A stretch of 64,000 nucleotides of DNA from Symsagittifera roscoffensis (lineage: Eukaryota; Xenacoelomorpha; Acoela; Convolutidae). Shown here piece after piece: positions 35,335-48,260 of the stretch. Under the pieces are notes generated by a model, which saw nothing but the letters and a program-made list of their open reading frames with translations, searched no databases and was not told the origin of the DNA. A program made the position numbers and the translations under genes. How positions within the stretch are numbered: the stretch's first letter is position 1; each line of letters begins with the position of its first letter. The DNA lies in assembly GCF_963678635.1 (NCBI RefSeq), contig NC_087062.1:52896473-52960472 (forward strand). Direction: 5' to 3'.

Positions 35335-35640
35335 GGTTCAAATGGTCTCTGTTTTGCTCCAATTTTCGAAGAAAGTACGGAAGTGAGGGACTATTTTATG
35401 CTTGTTATTGTTAGCTTGGGCTGACCAATTTAGCTGATCGCAATAAAGCCATCATCAAACTCAGAAAAATATTTTGCCAACGATGCTTTAAGGTCAATTC
35501 TGTGGGTTTAAAAATTGGCAGTTTGGCTATGCTGGGAGAGAAAAACAAATTATTCAATTTAAAAAAAAAATGTATTCGAGACCAGTTAAACGCCATTCGA
35601 GACCAGTTAAGGGGCAGTCGAAATATTCAAAGCTTTGCCC

Positions 35641-35886
35641 TTACACAAGCACTATATTCTTTCTGTTACATTTGAAAAGTTTATCGCGCATAAGCCAAAC
35701 TGTCAAATATGCAAACTGAAGTGGAAGCAGGTTTAAAAAATAGGCTATGGATGCATGCTGACGTATTTCGTCGACTGTCCTATAATTAAGATGTGAGACA
35801 ATAAAACGGTAATGAGGTACTTTAAAAGATGTGACTGAGATGTTGTCTTCATTCAGTTTGTAGACATTCATGTCGTGAACCAACAA
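35641..35886 (-). CDS. unrecognised 81-codon open frame, doubtful
   Basis: A minus-strand frame in a locally GC-richer stretch. The C-terminal half ('HASIAYFLNLLPLQFAYLTV') loosely resembles the tail of LINE reverse transcriptases (H...F..L.ILPL), but I cannot show this. There are no flanking exons, and the sequence sits inside the 33.2-37.1 kb inverted repeat, so a transposon remnant is more likely than a host gene. Confidence 0.2.
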   Translation of the reverse strand: MLVHDMNVYKLNEDNISVTSFKVPHYRFIVSHLNYRTVDEIRQHASIAYFLNLLPLQFAYLTVWLMRDKLFKCNRKNIVLV

Positions 35887-36066
35887 TAAGGACGCGCTGG
35901 TGTTTAATACGCTGACACGTAATGCTCAAGGGCTCCAGCAAGGGGTTCAAAGCTTGAAAGGACAATTAAATTGTTCTCAACAATTAATCTTTTGAAAGGA
36001 AACCTGAAAAAAACACAACTTAAGAAATCGTTGAGGAAATTGCAAATTTAAAACAAGATAACCAAA

Positions 36067-36290
36067 CAGTGGCGGAACTAGGATTTTTCAAGGGGGGACT
36101 ATTATTTTAAAAATGAGAAGTTGGTCGACCTTCTTTATAGGTCGGCCAAATGGAACTTCTGAACTTTCCCCAATGAGTAAAAAGACCTTAGTATGGCCAA
36201 ATTTTCTACTCCGCAGGCAAATTTTTTTCAAAAAAATAATCCAAAAAAGGCACTTTTCAGAAAATTTTCACCAAAAATTTGCAGTAAAAT
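36067..36290 (+). repeat. MITE-C fragment, left half
   Basis: CAGTGGCGGAACTAGGATTT is followed by a G-run, 'TTGGTCGACCTTC', 'TAGGTCGGCCAAATGG' and 'AAAAAGACCTTAGTATGGCC'. It is truncated before the GCGCGC block. Confidence 0.65.
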
Positions 36291-36689
36291 AGTCATCTGA
36301 TGAAGTAATTGCCAATCACGTCAAGAGGCTGTACTTAATTGTCAACAAGACTGATCGTATCAAGGCAAGGCTCTGAATGATCCGACGGTTTTTAAATAAA
36401 TTTTTAGTAAACAGTTTCTGCAATGTTTCAAAAAGCAATCACTAAAAAATTTGAATTTTCCAAAATCTCCCCTAGCACACAAAGTAACAGAAATATTTAG
36501 AAACTTCACGCGCTTTTAAATAACTAATGTTTTCCCAACTTCGAACCCGCATAGCATCATTGAAATCGCTACAAATGAAACTTTTTATAGAATAAAAATT
36601 GAGCTCAAGGCATCGATTAGTTCCAAATAGTGTTAAATTCCGTCAAAATTATTAAAGTTAAAAGTTGAAATTGGTCTGAATAAAAAACC

Positions 36690-37108
36690 GGAATAACTGA
36701 ACATTACATGTCGTTCTGTAGATGTTACTAGAAAGTTGGTTGCTGCCGTTATCCATTGGTGGACTACTAACGTGGCTACTAAGGATGAAGTAAAGCACGA
36801 TTACTTATACGATTGAAAAATAGATTAAGACTTTAATTCGAAATGAGGAGAAGAGAGATTATACTCCTGACAACGGTGCTTGCGTTCCCTGCCAACGTTG
36901 CGGTATCCTATGAAGAAGTCAATATTGTGGGTACCCAAAACACACAACGACTTATTTGGTATAGATGGTAGTTGTATATACCAGCTGAAGTCAGGATAAA
37001 AAGAGGCGCGGCAAATTGAAGGAATTTGAACAATTACGCGATTACTTTAATAGTCGTATCTTTTTAAGGTATGTAGAAATAAATGGTTTGATTGACCAAT
37101 GTTTAGAA
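36690..37108 (-). repeat. right arm of the ~400-bp inverted repeat
   Basis: Reverse-complement partner of 33,199-33,675. It has a single copy of the GGATAACGGCAGCAACC segment that is doubled in the left arm. Confidence 0.75.
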
Positions 37109-40100
37109 AAAAAAATTTAACGAATTTTTTTAGCTTGAACAAATTGATTTTATTACCTCTCCAAAATTACTACAAGGACCCTATTTTGTCCACATATTTT
37201 GCGTTCCAGGCAATTTAAAAAAAATTGTGAAAAAGCGTATTTAAGTTTTTCATAAAAACGTTAACAAAAAAACGCTTTTATAGCCTGGCCTGCTTTTTAA
37301 ACGATAACAGGTGATAACAAGTTTTTTGAAAAAAGATAACAAGTAGAATGCTTCTGTAATTTTGAGCTTCAAACAACAATTCTTTTCAGATGATACTAAA
37401 AACGTCAAAATTGGCTAGTTAAAAAGTTCAAAATTATCTGGAGAAAAAACCACCGCAAGCACAAGTGCTCCGCCACTTTCTTCAAAAGTAGCAAAAACAA
37501 AAAGTTGTTCACAAAAACCACGTCGGTAACATCAAACAAAATAATCAATAGCAAAAAGTTGGAAGAGACAGAAATGATTAAAAAGAAATAGTTCCTACTT
37601 TTGAAGAAAGTGACGGAGCACTTGTGCTTGCGGTGGTTTTTTCTCCAAATAACTGTGATTTTTTTAACTAGCCAATTTGTTTTCTTCAAAATTAGTTTTT
37701 TTTTTTTCAAAAGTAGGAACACAAAAAATTGTCGGTAACATCAAACAAAATAATTATTAGCAAAAGTTGGACATACAAAAAAAATCCAAAAAAATCATTT
37801 CTTCTTTAAAATTAAGAACATTATAAAATCGTTCTTCAAAAACACGTCGTTAAAATCAAATAAAACTGTCCGTATATGAGGATAAAGCCCTGAATATTCC
37901 GACTACCCCCTATTTCATAAAGAATAGTTTTTGGGGGAAAATATTGAAAACATATAAATTTTGGACAAAATCAAAGTGGGAAATTCTGAGTCCTACGAAA
38001 TTAATACGGCCAACTAGCTCGCCTAATTTCAGTTTGGAACAAATTTGTTGCGCTGGATAATTGCCACGCATAAAAAATTTGCGTTACGCTCTCGGCATTA
38101 TGAATGAATTCTTCAAAGCGCGCATTATTTACCCACAACATGGCTAATTTGGCAATTTTCAAGCCTCCAGAACATTACAAAAATTTTATTGGAGGTAGAA
38201 TAGTTTTTTATTTGAACTCAGGAAGTCAATATCTTCAATAGGGTATGAGAAAAATTGTTAAAAACTGTTATTTTGATCGGCGAAAATTAACTGAATAGAA
38301 AAATCCACATCGAGCATAAATGTTCCGTTTTCTTCGAAAATCGGAACAACAAAAGAATTAATAGCCAAAAGTTGGAACAAACAGAAATAATTAAAAAGAA
38401 CAATCTGCCAAATCTGAGAAGTTTTAGCGTGGAAACTGAGCTTTCAGGTGGCCTTGAGTCATGTTTTTTGTCTGAATAATATGTTTCTGCATGCAATGCA
38501 AAAACTTCTGAAATAGGTCAATTGCCCTTTTTTTTAGCTAGACTAATTGTAACCATAATTCTTATAATGAGTAGCAAAAAGTTGGAACACGCAAAAATAA
38601 TTTAAAAAATAGCAATCTGCCAATAGCAATCTGCCAAAAGTTCCCTGAAACAGACCATTGCTGTTTTTAATGATTTCTGTTGTTCCTTTTTTTGCAAATC
38701 TCAAGAACAAATTTATTGGACAACGTCTTAAACTTCTGAAATAATTCTGACCTTGAGACAGTGAAAAAGAATTGAAATTACAATCGACATTTTGAAATTG
38801 CAATTTAACTGTCAAACAATCCAACCAAATTGTTTAGTATTTTGACTGGTCAGTTTTTGAAAACAATTTCAAGCCCTTAACTTCAGAACAAATTTCATTC
38901 AGCAGCGATCTGACATGCATTATTCGATAAAAAAAGAACTCATAAATCGCCGAAAAAAGGCAAACGCGAACTTCAAAGAAGTTTTTCTCAAAATTTTCAG
39001 CTTGAAGGTCAAAATTCTTTCAAAAGTTTCTGTTATAGTTGTTAAAAAAAATAAAGCCAAAAATTTATGCTCGTATTCATTGCTCGTAGCTTTTGAATAG
39101 AAATGAGCTTGCTAGTATTTTAAAATAAAAAAGCAAATTAACTTTGTTCTGCTTTTGAAAATTGTTTTGGGAACTCTACGAAACAAATTGCTATCAGTTT
39201 GCAAAACTTAATTTAGATTTGTTCTTCTGTTTTCAAAACTTTCTAATTGAAAAAGCAATTACTAAAATTTCGGTGAGCTTTTATATTTCATTAGGAAGTC
39301 TCCATTTTGAGTTAATTTGATTCAAGTTTTCTATTTAATACTACGATAAACAGTAACTAGGGAAAACGAAATAGTTCCTAAGTTAACGATTCAGTTTCGT
39401 GTGAAGGAAACTGAAATAAAAAAATCGAATTACTTTCGAATGACAGTTTTAAAAAGTTTAATTGCTTATTGTTAGTGATATAATGTTTAAATGTGAAGAG
39501 TTAATTTTTAGAAACAGTTGTTGTCCAATTCAAGAGTCAGGGGCATGCTCAAAGTTTAAAAATGACTGAGGCAAACATTTTTGTTTTTTGATATGCTAGC
39601 CAATTCGGATGAACTGTACAATATCCCCTCAAATCGATTCAGGGGGGGGGGGGTGGGAGAACATATGGAGTTTTCAGGAAAGAAATTTGTGTACAGCTTA
39701 AAATTATAGAAAACACTTTCTTAGAGAAAATGATTTAAAACTAATGCTTTTGGTTCTTAACAGCATTTATGTGCAAGCTCGAAAAAAAAATGACAACCGT
39801 TTTTTACATGCTGGTTTGATCAAAATGTTTTCTTATACACTTAGGGGAGGAAATTGTACGGTTGATCTGCCACTTGAAATAAATCATCTTGTAAATTACC
39901 TAGCGTGTTGCGAGATAAAACTTCTACAAAGAAACAAAAATGAGTCACTAGTTCTCAGTTTTTTTTTTTACAAATTGTTGTTCATAAACCTTTTTTAGGA
40001 AATTAGAGGCATCCGGATCACTCAAAACTTCGCTCTAAAACGAGCAGTTTTTTTTATAAACTTTTAGTGTCAAAAAATTGGAACCTTTCCATATTGATTT

Positions 40101-40149
40101 GAAGGACTCGTCGGGTGATGACCGTTGGATGGCACCAAATTTTCTCATA
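37109..40149. other. non-coding, dispersed repeat remnants
   Basis: AT-rich. Units of 'AATAGCAAAAAGTTGGAA', 'AGAAATAATTAAAAAGAA' and 'AACAATCTGCC' recur at ~37,548, ~38,360 and ~38,580. A G-run lies at ~39,643-39,655. No gene or domain is supported; the minus frame at 37,405-37,722 lies over an inverted repeat and is not called. Confidence 0.4.
37441..37650. repeat. inverted repeat, ~50-bp arms
   Basis: The arm 37,441-37,491 (GAGAAAAAACCACCGCAAGC ... CTTCAAAAGTAG) is matched in inverse by 37,597-37,650 (CTACTTTTGAAGAAAGTGAC ... GGTGGTTTTTTCTC) with about one mismatch. The ~105-bp loop contains the AAAAAGTTGGAA unit. Confidence 0.85.
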
Positions 40150-41210
40150 CTACAAGGAATTGATGGTTGTTCCAATTTTCGAAGAAAATGAGGAAAATGT
40201 ATACTTGGTGTGTTTTTTTATTCAGTCAAAATCGACCGGTTAACTGAGAGTTCAGGACGGAATATTTTATACCATCTGAGAGAAATTGTTTTTTTGAGCT
40301 CATATTCAAAAAGATATTTCACCTGTTATCATTTTTCAATAAGTTACGGGCGTTTAAAGATAGCTAACTTGGCCAATTTGGGACAATTTAAAGGGCACTT
40401 TATTGCGTAATTATAACGCGCATACGAAGCGAATTATTGCGTTCGGAATTGAATCGAGGCCAGCAACTAAACCCTATTATCACAATACGAGACGCTAAAC
40501 ACACTCTTTGTATTTTGCATATAGTGTGGGGGAAAAATGAAAAAAAAATGAAAACAAAAACTAAAAACTTTTCCTTTAGCTCGAAAATTTTGTCAATTTG
40601 CAACCAAAAAAAAACTTCATTCGGCCTTTAGTGCAATCGGAACATTCAGGGCATTGTCCTGATATGCGAGTAGTCTTATTCCATCTTTCGTAAAGAAAAC
40701 AACGGAATACGTAAGCTCTTTTTCAAACATATTTTGTCAAACATATTTTCAAACATATTTTAAGTAGCTATTTATGACGGAAAAGTTTTTTATCACTCAA
40801 AAATATTGTTTTTCTGATCTTAAATTTGAACGGATGTTTCACCTGCGGTCATTTTTTGTAGAGTTATAGGCTTTTTTTTGGCATTTTGGCCATTTTGGGA
40901 CAATTAACGCGCGCTATATATCGCGCTTTTAATGCGTAAGCGCAGATTTAATCTGTCTTAGAAATCTTTCCAAATTGATTGAGGGAAGCTTGTTTGCCAT
41001 AATTGATTTGCTACTAGGAGTGAAATTTATCACTTTGTACTTTATTTGGCGCGTGAAAGGATGATTTTCACATAAAAAATCTCAAATTTTTAAACTTTTT
41101 TTTAAATTTTATTTTATTGCATTTAATTTTTTCATGTTATTACTGCTCCATAGTTTTTAAAAGGCAGTCAAAACATTCAGGAATTTGCCCTGATACGAGC
41201 AGTTTTGTCT
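40150..41210. repeat. dispersed non-autonomous repeat, two diverged copies
   Basis: Both ~40,150-40,675 and ~40,780-41,205 contain 'TTCACCTG..ATCATTTTT', 'TTGGCCAATTTGGGACAATT' (or close) and an end of the type GGAACATTCAGGGC followed by CTGATACGAG. The same modules appear in each 3.1-kb duplicate at ~43,795-44,180 and ~46,870-47,305. No coding frame. Confidence 0.55.
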
Positions 41211-41791
41211 GATTTTCTATCAATTTGAGTATCTAACGTACTTTAATTGTTTATCGCTGAATTAAATATAGAACATTTGTTTTTTTTGAAGCTGTGTTTT
41301 ATTGAAGCTGTGATGGTAGGAACTCATCACTACCTAATAATCAGATTTGAAATTAGCTTTACTTTTACAAAAAAGGTTCTTCAAAAATTCAACTAAATTA
41401 GGAGTAACATACTTTTTTCGCTAACTTCATGAAACTCTTTTGTACATAACTAAGGAATTAAATTATTCCGGAAAACTTTGATTTCTAAGATCAATTATGG
41501 GAATTGGAGGAGTCACCATTTGGTAACCATTTTTTAATTTTTTTTCGAGCTGTTTGGGTTTTCCAGTTACTCTTGACTAACTCAGGTCCTGCCTAATGTG
41601 AAAAAGCTCTAATGAATCAAACGAAAATATTCGCCCAATTTTTTACACAATAAATTTATCACAACCTCTGAATAAAACCGCAGAAAATTGAGCAAGCACT
41701 CTGTCCTTCCCCATCTCAGCGCTTTTATAATTCCAAACATTTGAAAGCGTTTGCTAACGTTTTCCGATAGCAAAAATTGTTCCTGTAATTT
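41211..41791. other. no gene seen
   Basis: AT-rich. A minus frame at 41,609-41,827 shows no domain signal. Confidence 0.35.
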
Positions 41792-42172
41792 GTGAGTAAT
41801 TCTGCACGAAAAAATGTGACGCATCACATAGATCGAGTGTTAAACTCTGATAACATTAGTCTCAGAGAAGCAATTTTAGTGCATGGATGTCAACCCGGGA
41901 AGTCGTCAGAAGCTCTTGAGTTCATGTCTCGGAAATTTTTAAATCCAGGCAACGGGGATCCGTCTATTAGCTCCATTTATGTACTCAATGTCAAAGCTGG
42001 GTGGGCTTTGACATTTAGTATGGCTACCTATTGCGTTTGTTTTCCTTTGGGGGTTGTTAGAAGGGATTACAGTACATTCGAAAACCAAGAAGTAGATTTG
42101 GCGACGGGCGAGGGGTGCTCGTCATTCAATCAATACAGAACCCAAAAAGTTTTTCACACTAATCATATATGA
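41792..42172 (+). CDS. unrecognised 126-codon frame, locally GC-richer
   Basis: The stretch 41,880-42,130 is distinctly richer in G+C than its surroundings and stays open in this frame. The product has no signal peptide. It includes 'LREAILVHGCQPGKSSEALE', 'LNPGNGDPSISSIYVLN' and a hydrophobic run 'GWALTFSMATYCVCFPLGV' that could be one membrane segment. I do not recognise a family. The sequence before 41,840 is poor and the C-terminal 20 residues look random, so any real coding part is probably 41,840-42,130: an exon, or a remnant of a transposon or host gene. A likely AG acceptor (CATCACATAG, 41,823-41,832) precedes it. Confidence 0.3.
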   Translation: MSNSARKNVTHHIDRVLNSDNISLREAILVHGCQPGKSSEALEFMSRKFLNPGNGDPSISSIYVLNVKAGWALTFSMATYCVCFPLGVVRRDYSTFENQEVDLATGEGCSSFNQYRTQKVFHTNHI

Positions 42173-42830
42173 CTGAAATCATTTTGAGACCAATAAAGTC
42201 AAAAATTGACGGAGGATCAATTTCATCAAACGAAACCTTGGAAAAAAACCGTAAAACAGCGCTTCGCATTTTTTTGCAAATATCGTTTTTTGATTGCTTC
42301 AAGAGAGCACAAAAAATTAACTTTTTTTAAAGTTTTATCTGCCATAAAATGCCCATATTTTTTTAAAATTTGATTTATTAATTCAATTCGAATCAATCCG
42401 ATTTTCATAGATCAAAATTGATTGCGGCTTTTATAGACTTAGTAGACCAGCACATGATTAGATCGACATACGAACAGTTTTCACTTAAAGTTCGATAGTT
42501 GCCGCTCTTGACTAAATTGACAAATCTGCGATTAGAGCAATCTGGACATAGACACTGAGGCTCCATCCATCGTTAATTGAAAGCATTATTATGACGTAAT
42601 AGCAGAAAACGATTGCGAATATCTTTTTAATTTGGCAAGTTATCTCTTTTTACATGTCAAACTAAGTATGTTTGATTGTATTGATTGAGTAAATTTAGTT
42701 CTTAAAAGCAGTTTAAATACTAAGCAAATACTATCAGCTTACAAACTTCAAATACTTCCCTCAATATTTTCAACTGAACCAGTTTCAACTGAAAAACCGT
42801 CCCATTTATAAGTGAGCCCCTTCGAAAAAA
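42173..42830. other. no gene seen
   Basis: AT-rich with nothing assigned. Confidence 0.35.
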
Positions 42831-44854
42831 AATTGACCAGCGCATTTTTCTCAAACAGGTTTGAAGTCCTTTTTTTTTCTTTTATAGCATTATTAGACAA
42901 AAATAAAATTACAAAAATAAAATTTCAATGTTGCCATGTGTCGCTTAAATAAACATGTTTAAAAAATTCTGATGATGCAAGTAAGCTAGTACTCAACTAA
43001 AAATCTAATTTTATTTCACATTTTTTTGGATAATTAAAAAAATTGAAAAACCTATTCAATTTTTTTCTCGTATAGTTATTTGTTTTTTTTTTCAAACAAT
43101 TTGATCGTGGTTAAAGGGAAGTTGAAACACATAGTTCTTAGCTTTTTCCTTCATCATTCTAGTTAAGGAGTCACTTGGTATTGGATTATTATTGTGAAAA
43201 GCGAAAAATGAAAACGAAACTTGTCTTCAAATGCGTCCCATGTCACTTAGCACATCAATCGAATAGGACAGTTCTTATTGCATCAAAACCGTGGCTATAT
43301 TCAACTTAAATTAACTTAGTTCATATTGAGATCATTATACAACATACCAATTCATCCAACAGTCTTTGTGGCTTTTTAGGGACTTGCATTAAATCTTATT
43401 TGCTCCGAAGTTTCCTTTTAACCACTGATTTAGGTAGATAAAGTTCGGGTTTTTCACAAATTAAGTTCGAGGGCGAAATAAATTGATCTAGATAATTGGA
43501 AAAATAACTGAGACAAGTGTGAATAATAGTTTTATCAATTAAGCTATAAACTGTTCGATATATGTAAATTTTCTCAAAAAGTATTTTGCGCGCTTTGCAC
43601 GAAGTGCGAATAATACGGGACCAATTATCAATTTAATACGCAGCTAGTTTAGTACCGTGGAAATTTTAGGTTAGATCACCTATAAAGGGGAGGAAGGGGG
43701 AGGGTTAGGATCCAAAATGTGAAACGTTTGTGAATAAGCAGCTTGAGAACAATTAAAACTAAGTATAGTTAAGATGCTTATTTAATTGTTCAAACTTTCG
43801 AAGAAAATGAGGGAATATGTGTGCTTGGGGTGTTTTCGTTTTCTCCAGACAAATTTCAGATTTTAGCCTAGCTTATTACCTAGCAATTTTTTGTTCGTAT
43901 AATATTCGAAAAGTTTTGCTTTCATGAGATCAAATTTAAAAAGGTAATAGTATGGGGGTTTAAAAATGGCAAATTTGGCCAATTTGGGACAATTAATGCG
44001 CAATATATTTCGTTATTTTAATGCATGAGTGGAGAATATGCCATCCTATAAATCGTTCTAATTGGATTGAAGCATGCTATCTGGTCTATTACACCGTACT
44101 TTGCATAGCCTGTACGGGATGACTTTCAAAAAAATGCAATCGGAACATTCAGGGCATCACCTCGATACGAGCAGTCTCGTTCATCTTTGATTCGTATTTT
44201 TTGAGCAGATCGCAAGCTAATTTTTCAACTACTGTACTACATCAAGGACGAAAGAAAATTTTTTCATGGTTGACTCATCCTCTAGAACTAGAAAATCAAA
44301 TTTTGAAAGTAACACAAACATTTTAATTTTTTCTAGGAGTTTAGGATATTAACGCATTCCATGGGTCTGTTCTGTTATACGGTCGAAAACTGATATTGTT
44401 CATATTTTGAAAACTGTATCATACTGCTCAAATTTGATAGCTTAAATATGTTTTCAGCTATTTGAACAACTACAAAAATGATAATTTTAGACCGTTTTAA
44501 CAGAAAACACCGGAAGTTTTTGAGAGCTCTTTTTCTTATTGACTTTTGAATAAGCAAATCTGCTCGTATCGGGCACAAACTTGATTTTTTAACGTCTTTA
44601 GTAATTTATTTTTCATAAATGTTTCCCCATCCTTCAACTTCAGATAAAAATTTATTTAATTGTTCAGAAATGTTTCCTATCTATGTGCAAAATGTTTGCA
44701 GAAATAAACTGCCCTCAAATTTTTTAATAATAGTTTATTACTCAAATAACCTTCATGCGTGCGCTACTTGATGAAAAAAAACGTAATATGCGTTGAATAC
44801 CCAAAACTTGCCAAATTTTAAACGGTTGCAGTAACATAGCGAGAGGCCGGTGAT

Positions 44855-45120
44855 ATTTTCGTATATTTCGACGAGATTCATTTTTGGCTGGCCAACATCA
44901 AAATGAAAATATGCGCATTTAGCGCCAATATAACTAAATATGAGAGGAAGCGCGCGCCGAAAAAACGCAATTTTTTGGACAAATATGTTTTAAAAAGGCT
45001 CGAAACGTCATTTTTAGCCTGTTTTTTTTTTTGTTAAAAATTTGCAAAACATTGCCAAAACAGGGTCCATATAGCATTTTTGGCAAGCTCGGAAAATCAA
45101 ACTGTTCGACCTTAAAAAAT
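44855..45120 (-). repeat. MITE-C core without ends, unit 1
   Basis: Blocks 'TTTTTGGCTGGCCAACATC', 'TTAGCGCCAATATAAC', 'AGGAAGCGCGCGCCGAAAAA' and 'CAAACTGTTCGACCTTAAAA' are in minus-orientation order. The terminal repeats are missing. The copy at 47,965-48,260 arose by the segmental duplication. Confidence 0.7.
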
Positions 45121-47964
45121 TGAAAAAAATTAATTCAAAAATAAGGTAAAATAACAATTTTGATAAAAATTTTTAGTTAAAATGTCACATTGGTTTGAAA
45201 AAAAAACGTATAAGTGGTAGCATTATCACAAAAATTTCAGGGAAAATTTCATAGCACATCGAGTCATTCTTTTATTGCTCTTCTGAATGAAGAACTCTGA
45301 TCGAACATCTGTTTTAAAACTATTTTTGCTTCCTTATGGGTTATCAAGGAGCCAAAATTTTTGGTGAAGGCATGATTGATCAACTTTTGCTTTCTGGCGT
45401 CTCATTAATCGATTAACCCATAACATTTGATATGATATTGATTGCATAAAAACATTCCACTAAGCACCGCGAACTAAAGAATCAAAAGATATCTATAATA
45501 AATCATTTCACACATAAAAATTCAATCACTTCTTTCAGTCCATCACATGTTTTTCAACTTTCTCAAATAATTGGTTCAATACACTGCAAAATAGACGTAA
45601 AAAACAGTAAAAATACGCTCGGCATCATTCTTAAACGTTTGAAGACCAACATATTACATTTAGAAGCCTAAAAAACATAAGTGCCTTTTCCTTGAAAAAT
45701 TTATATACATTTTTTTCAAATAAATTTGAAATACAGGACGATCTGAGTTACTCCGGTTTGCAATTTTTGCTATACTTGTTGATTTGAGCCTGAGTATTTG
45801 TACAATGACCCTTCTTGATTGCTAATTTGAGTCAAAATATCAAACTAAAGGCCGCTTTAACCACTTAGTTTGTCTTCAAAATAACGTAAGAAAAATAAAT
45901 TTAAAAACTCTTGGATTTTCGAATTGACCATCGCATTTTTCTCAAACAGGTTTGAAGTCCTTTTTTTCTTTTATAGCATTATTACACAAAATTAAAATTT
46001 CACAAAAGGCGGAATGTTGCCATGTGTCGCTTAAAAAACATGTTTAAAAATTTCTGATGATGCAAGTAAGCTAGTACTCAACTAAAAATCTTATATTATT
46101 TCACATTTTTTTGGATAATTAAAAAAATTGAAAAATCTATTCAATTTTTTTCTCGTATAGTTATTTGTTTTTTTTTAAAACAATTTGATCGAGGTTGAAG
46201 GGAAGTTGACACACTTATAGTTTTTTAAATTTTTCCTTCATCATTCTAGTAAAGGAGTCTCTTGGTATTGGATTATTTATTGTGAAAAGCAAAAAATGAA
46301 AACGAAACTTGTCTTCAAATGCGTCCCATGTCACTTAGCACATCAATCACATAGGGCAGTTCTTATTGCATCAAAACCGTGGCTATATTTAACTTAAATT
46401 AACTTAGTTCATATTGAGTTCATTTTACAACGTACCAATTCATCCAACAGTCTTTGCGGCTTTTTAGGGATTTGCTTTAAATCTTATTTGCTCCGAAGTT
46501 TCCTTTTAACCACTGATTTAGGTAGATAAAGTTCGGGTTTTTCACAAATTAAGTTTGAGGGCGAAATAAATTGATCTAGATAATTGGAAACTTAACTGAA
46601 ACAAGTGTGAATGATAGTTTCATTAATTAAGCTATAAACTGTTCGATATATGTAAATTTTCTCAAATTTTTTTTTGCGCGCTTTGCACGATGTGCGAATA
46701 ATACGGGATCAATTATCAATTTAATACGCAGCTAATTTAGTACTGTGGAAATTTCTAGGTTAGATCACCTATAAAGGGGAGGAAGGGGGAGGGTTAGGAT
46801 CTAAATTGTAAAACGTTTGTGAATAAGCACCTTGAGAACAATTGAAACTAATTATAGTTAAGATGCTTATTTGATTGTTCAAACTTTCAAAGAAAATGAC
46901 GGAATATAAGTGCTTGGGGTGTTTTTGTTTTCTCCAGACAAATTTCAGCTTTTAGCCTAGCTTATTACCTAGCAATTTTAATTTTTGATTGATTTGTTTG
47001 TATAATATTCGAAAGTTTTGCTTTCATGAGATCAAATTCAAAAAGGTAATAGTATGGGGGTTTAAAAATTTTTGTAATAATGGTGGTTTAAAATGGCAAA
47101 CTTGGCCAATTTGGGACAATTATTGCGCAACATATTTCGTTATTTCAATGCATGAGTGGAGAATATGCCATCCTATAAATCGTTCTAATTGGATTGAAGC
47201 ATGCTATCTGGTCTATTACACCGTACTTTGCAAAGATTGTACGGGATGACTTTCAAAAAAATGCAAGCGGAACGTTCAGGGCATCACCGTGATACGAGCA
47301 GTCTCGTTCATCTTTGATTCGTATTTTTTGAGCTGATCGCAAGCTCATTTTTCAACTACTGTACTACATCAAGGACGAAAGAAAATTTTTTCATGGTTGA
47401 CTCATCCTCTAGAACTAGAAAATCAAATTTTGAAAGTAACACAAACATTTTAATTTTTTCTAGGAGTTTAGGATATTAACGCATTCCATGGGTCTGTTCT
47501 GTTATACGGTCCAAAACTGATATTGTTCATATTTTGAAAACTGTATCATACTGCTCAAATTTGATAGCTTAAATATGTTTTCAGCTATTTGAACAACTAC
47601 AAAAATGATAATTTTAGACCGTTTAACAGAAAATACCGGAAGTTTTTGAGAACTCTTTTTCTTATTGACTTTTGAATAAGCAAATCTGCTCGTATCGGGC
47701 ACAAACTTGATTTTTTAACGTCTTTAGTAATTTATTTTTCATAAATGTTTCCCCATCCTTCAACTTCAGAGAAAAATTTATTTATTTGTTCAGAAATGTT
47801 TCCTATCTATGTGCAAAATGTTTTCGCAAATAAACTGCCCTCAAATTTGCGCAAATAAACTGCCCTCAAATAAACTGCGCTACTTGATGAAAAAAAACGT
47901 AATATGCGTTGAATACCCAAAACTTGCCAAATTTTAAACGGTTGCAGTAACATAGCGAGGGCCC

Positions 47965-48260
47965 GGTGATATTTTCGTATATTTCGACGAGATTCATTTT
48001 TGGCTGGCCATCATCAAAATGAAAATATGCGCATTCAGCGCCAATATAACTAAATATGAGGGGAAGCGCGCGCCAAAAAAATGCAACTTTTTGGACAAAT
48101 ATGTTTTAGAAATATGCTCTTCAACTTTCTCAATAGGCAAGAAACGTCATTTTTAGCCTGTTTTTTTGTTCAAAATTTGCAAAACATTGCCAAAATAGGG
48201 TCTATATAGCGTTTTTGGCCAGCTCGAAAAATCAAACTGTTCGACCTTAAAAAATTGAAA
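47965..48260 (-). repeat. MITE-C core without ends, unit 2
   Basis: Duplicate of 44,855-45,120, with a ~25-bp extra stretch near 48,115. Confidence 0.7.

Noticed and set aside
35641-35886. Confident call of a LINE tail
   Set aside because: Only one loose motif (H..F..L.ILPL-like) fits, with no neighbouring RT blocks; left as an unrecognised frame.
44375-47702. Paired minus frames in the two 3.1-kb units as a conserved gene
   Set aside because: Similarity is no higher than in the surrounding non-coding duplicate, and the N-terminal parts differ by frame change.
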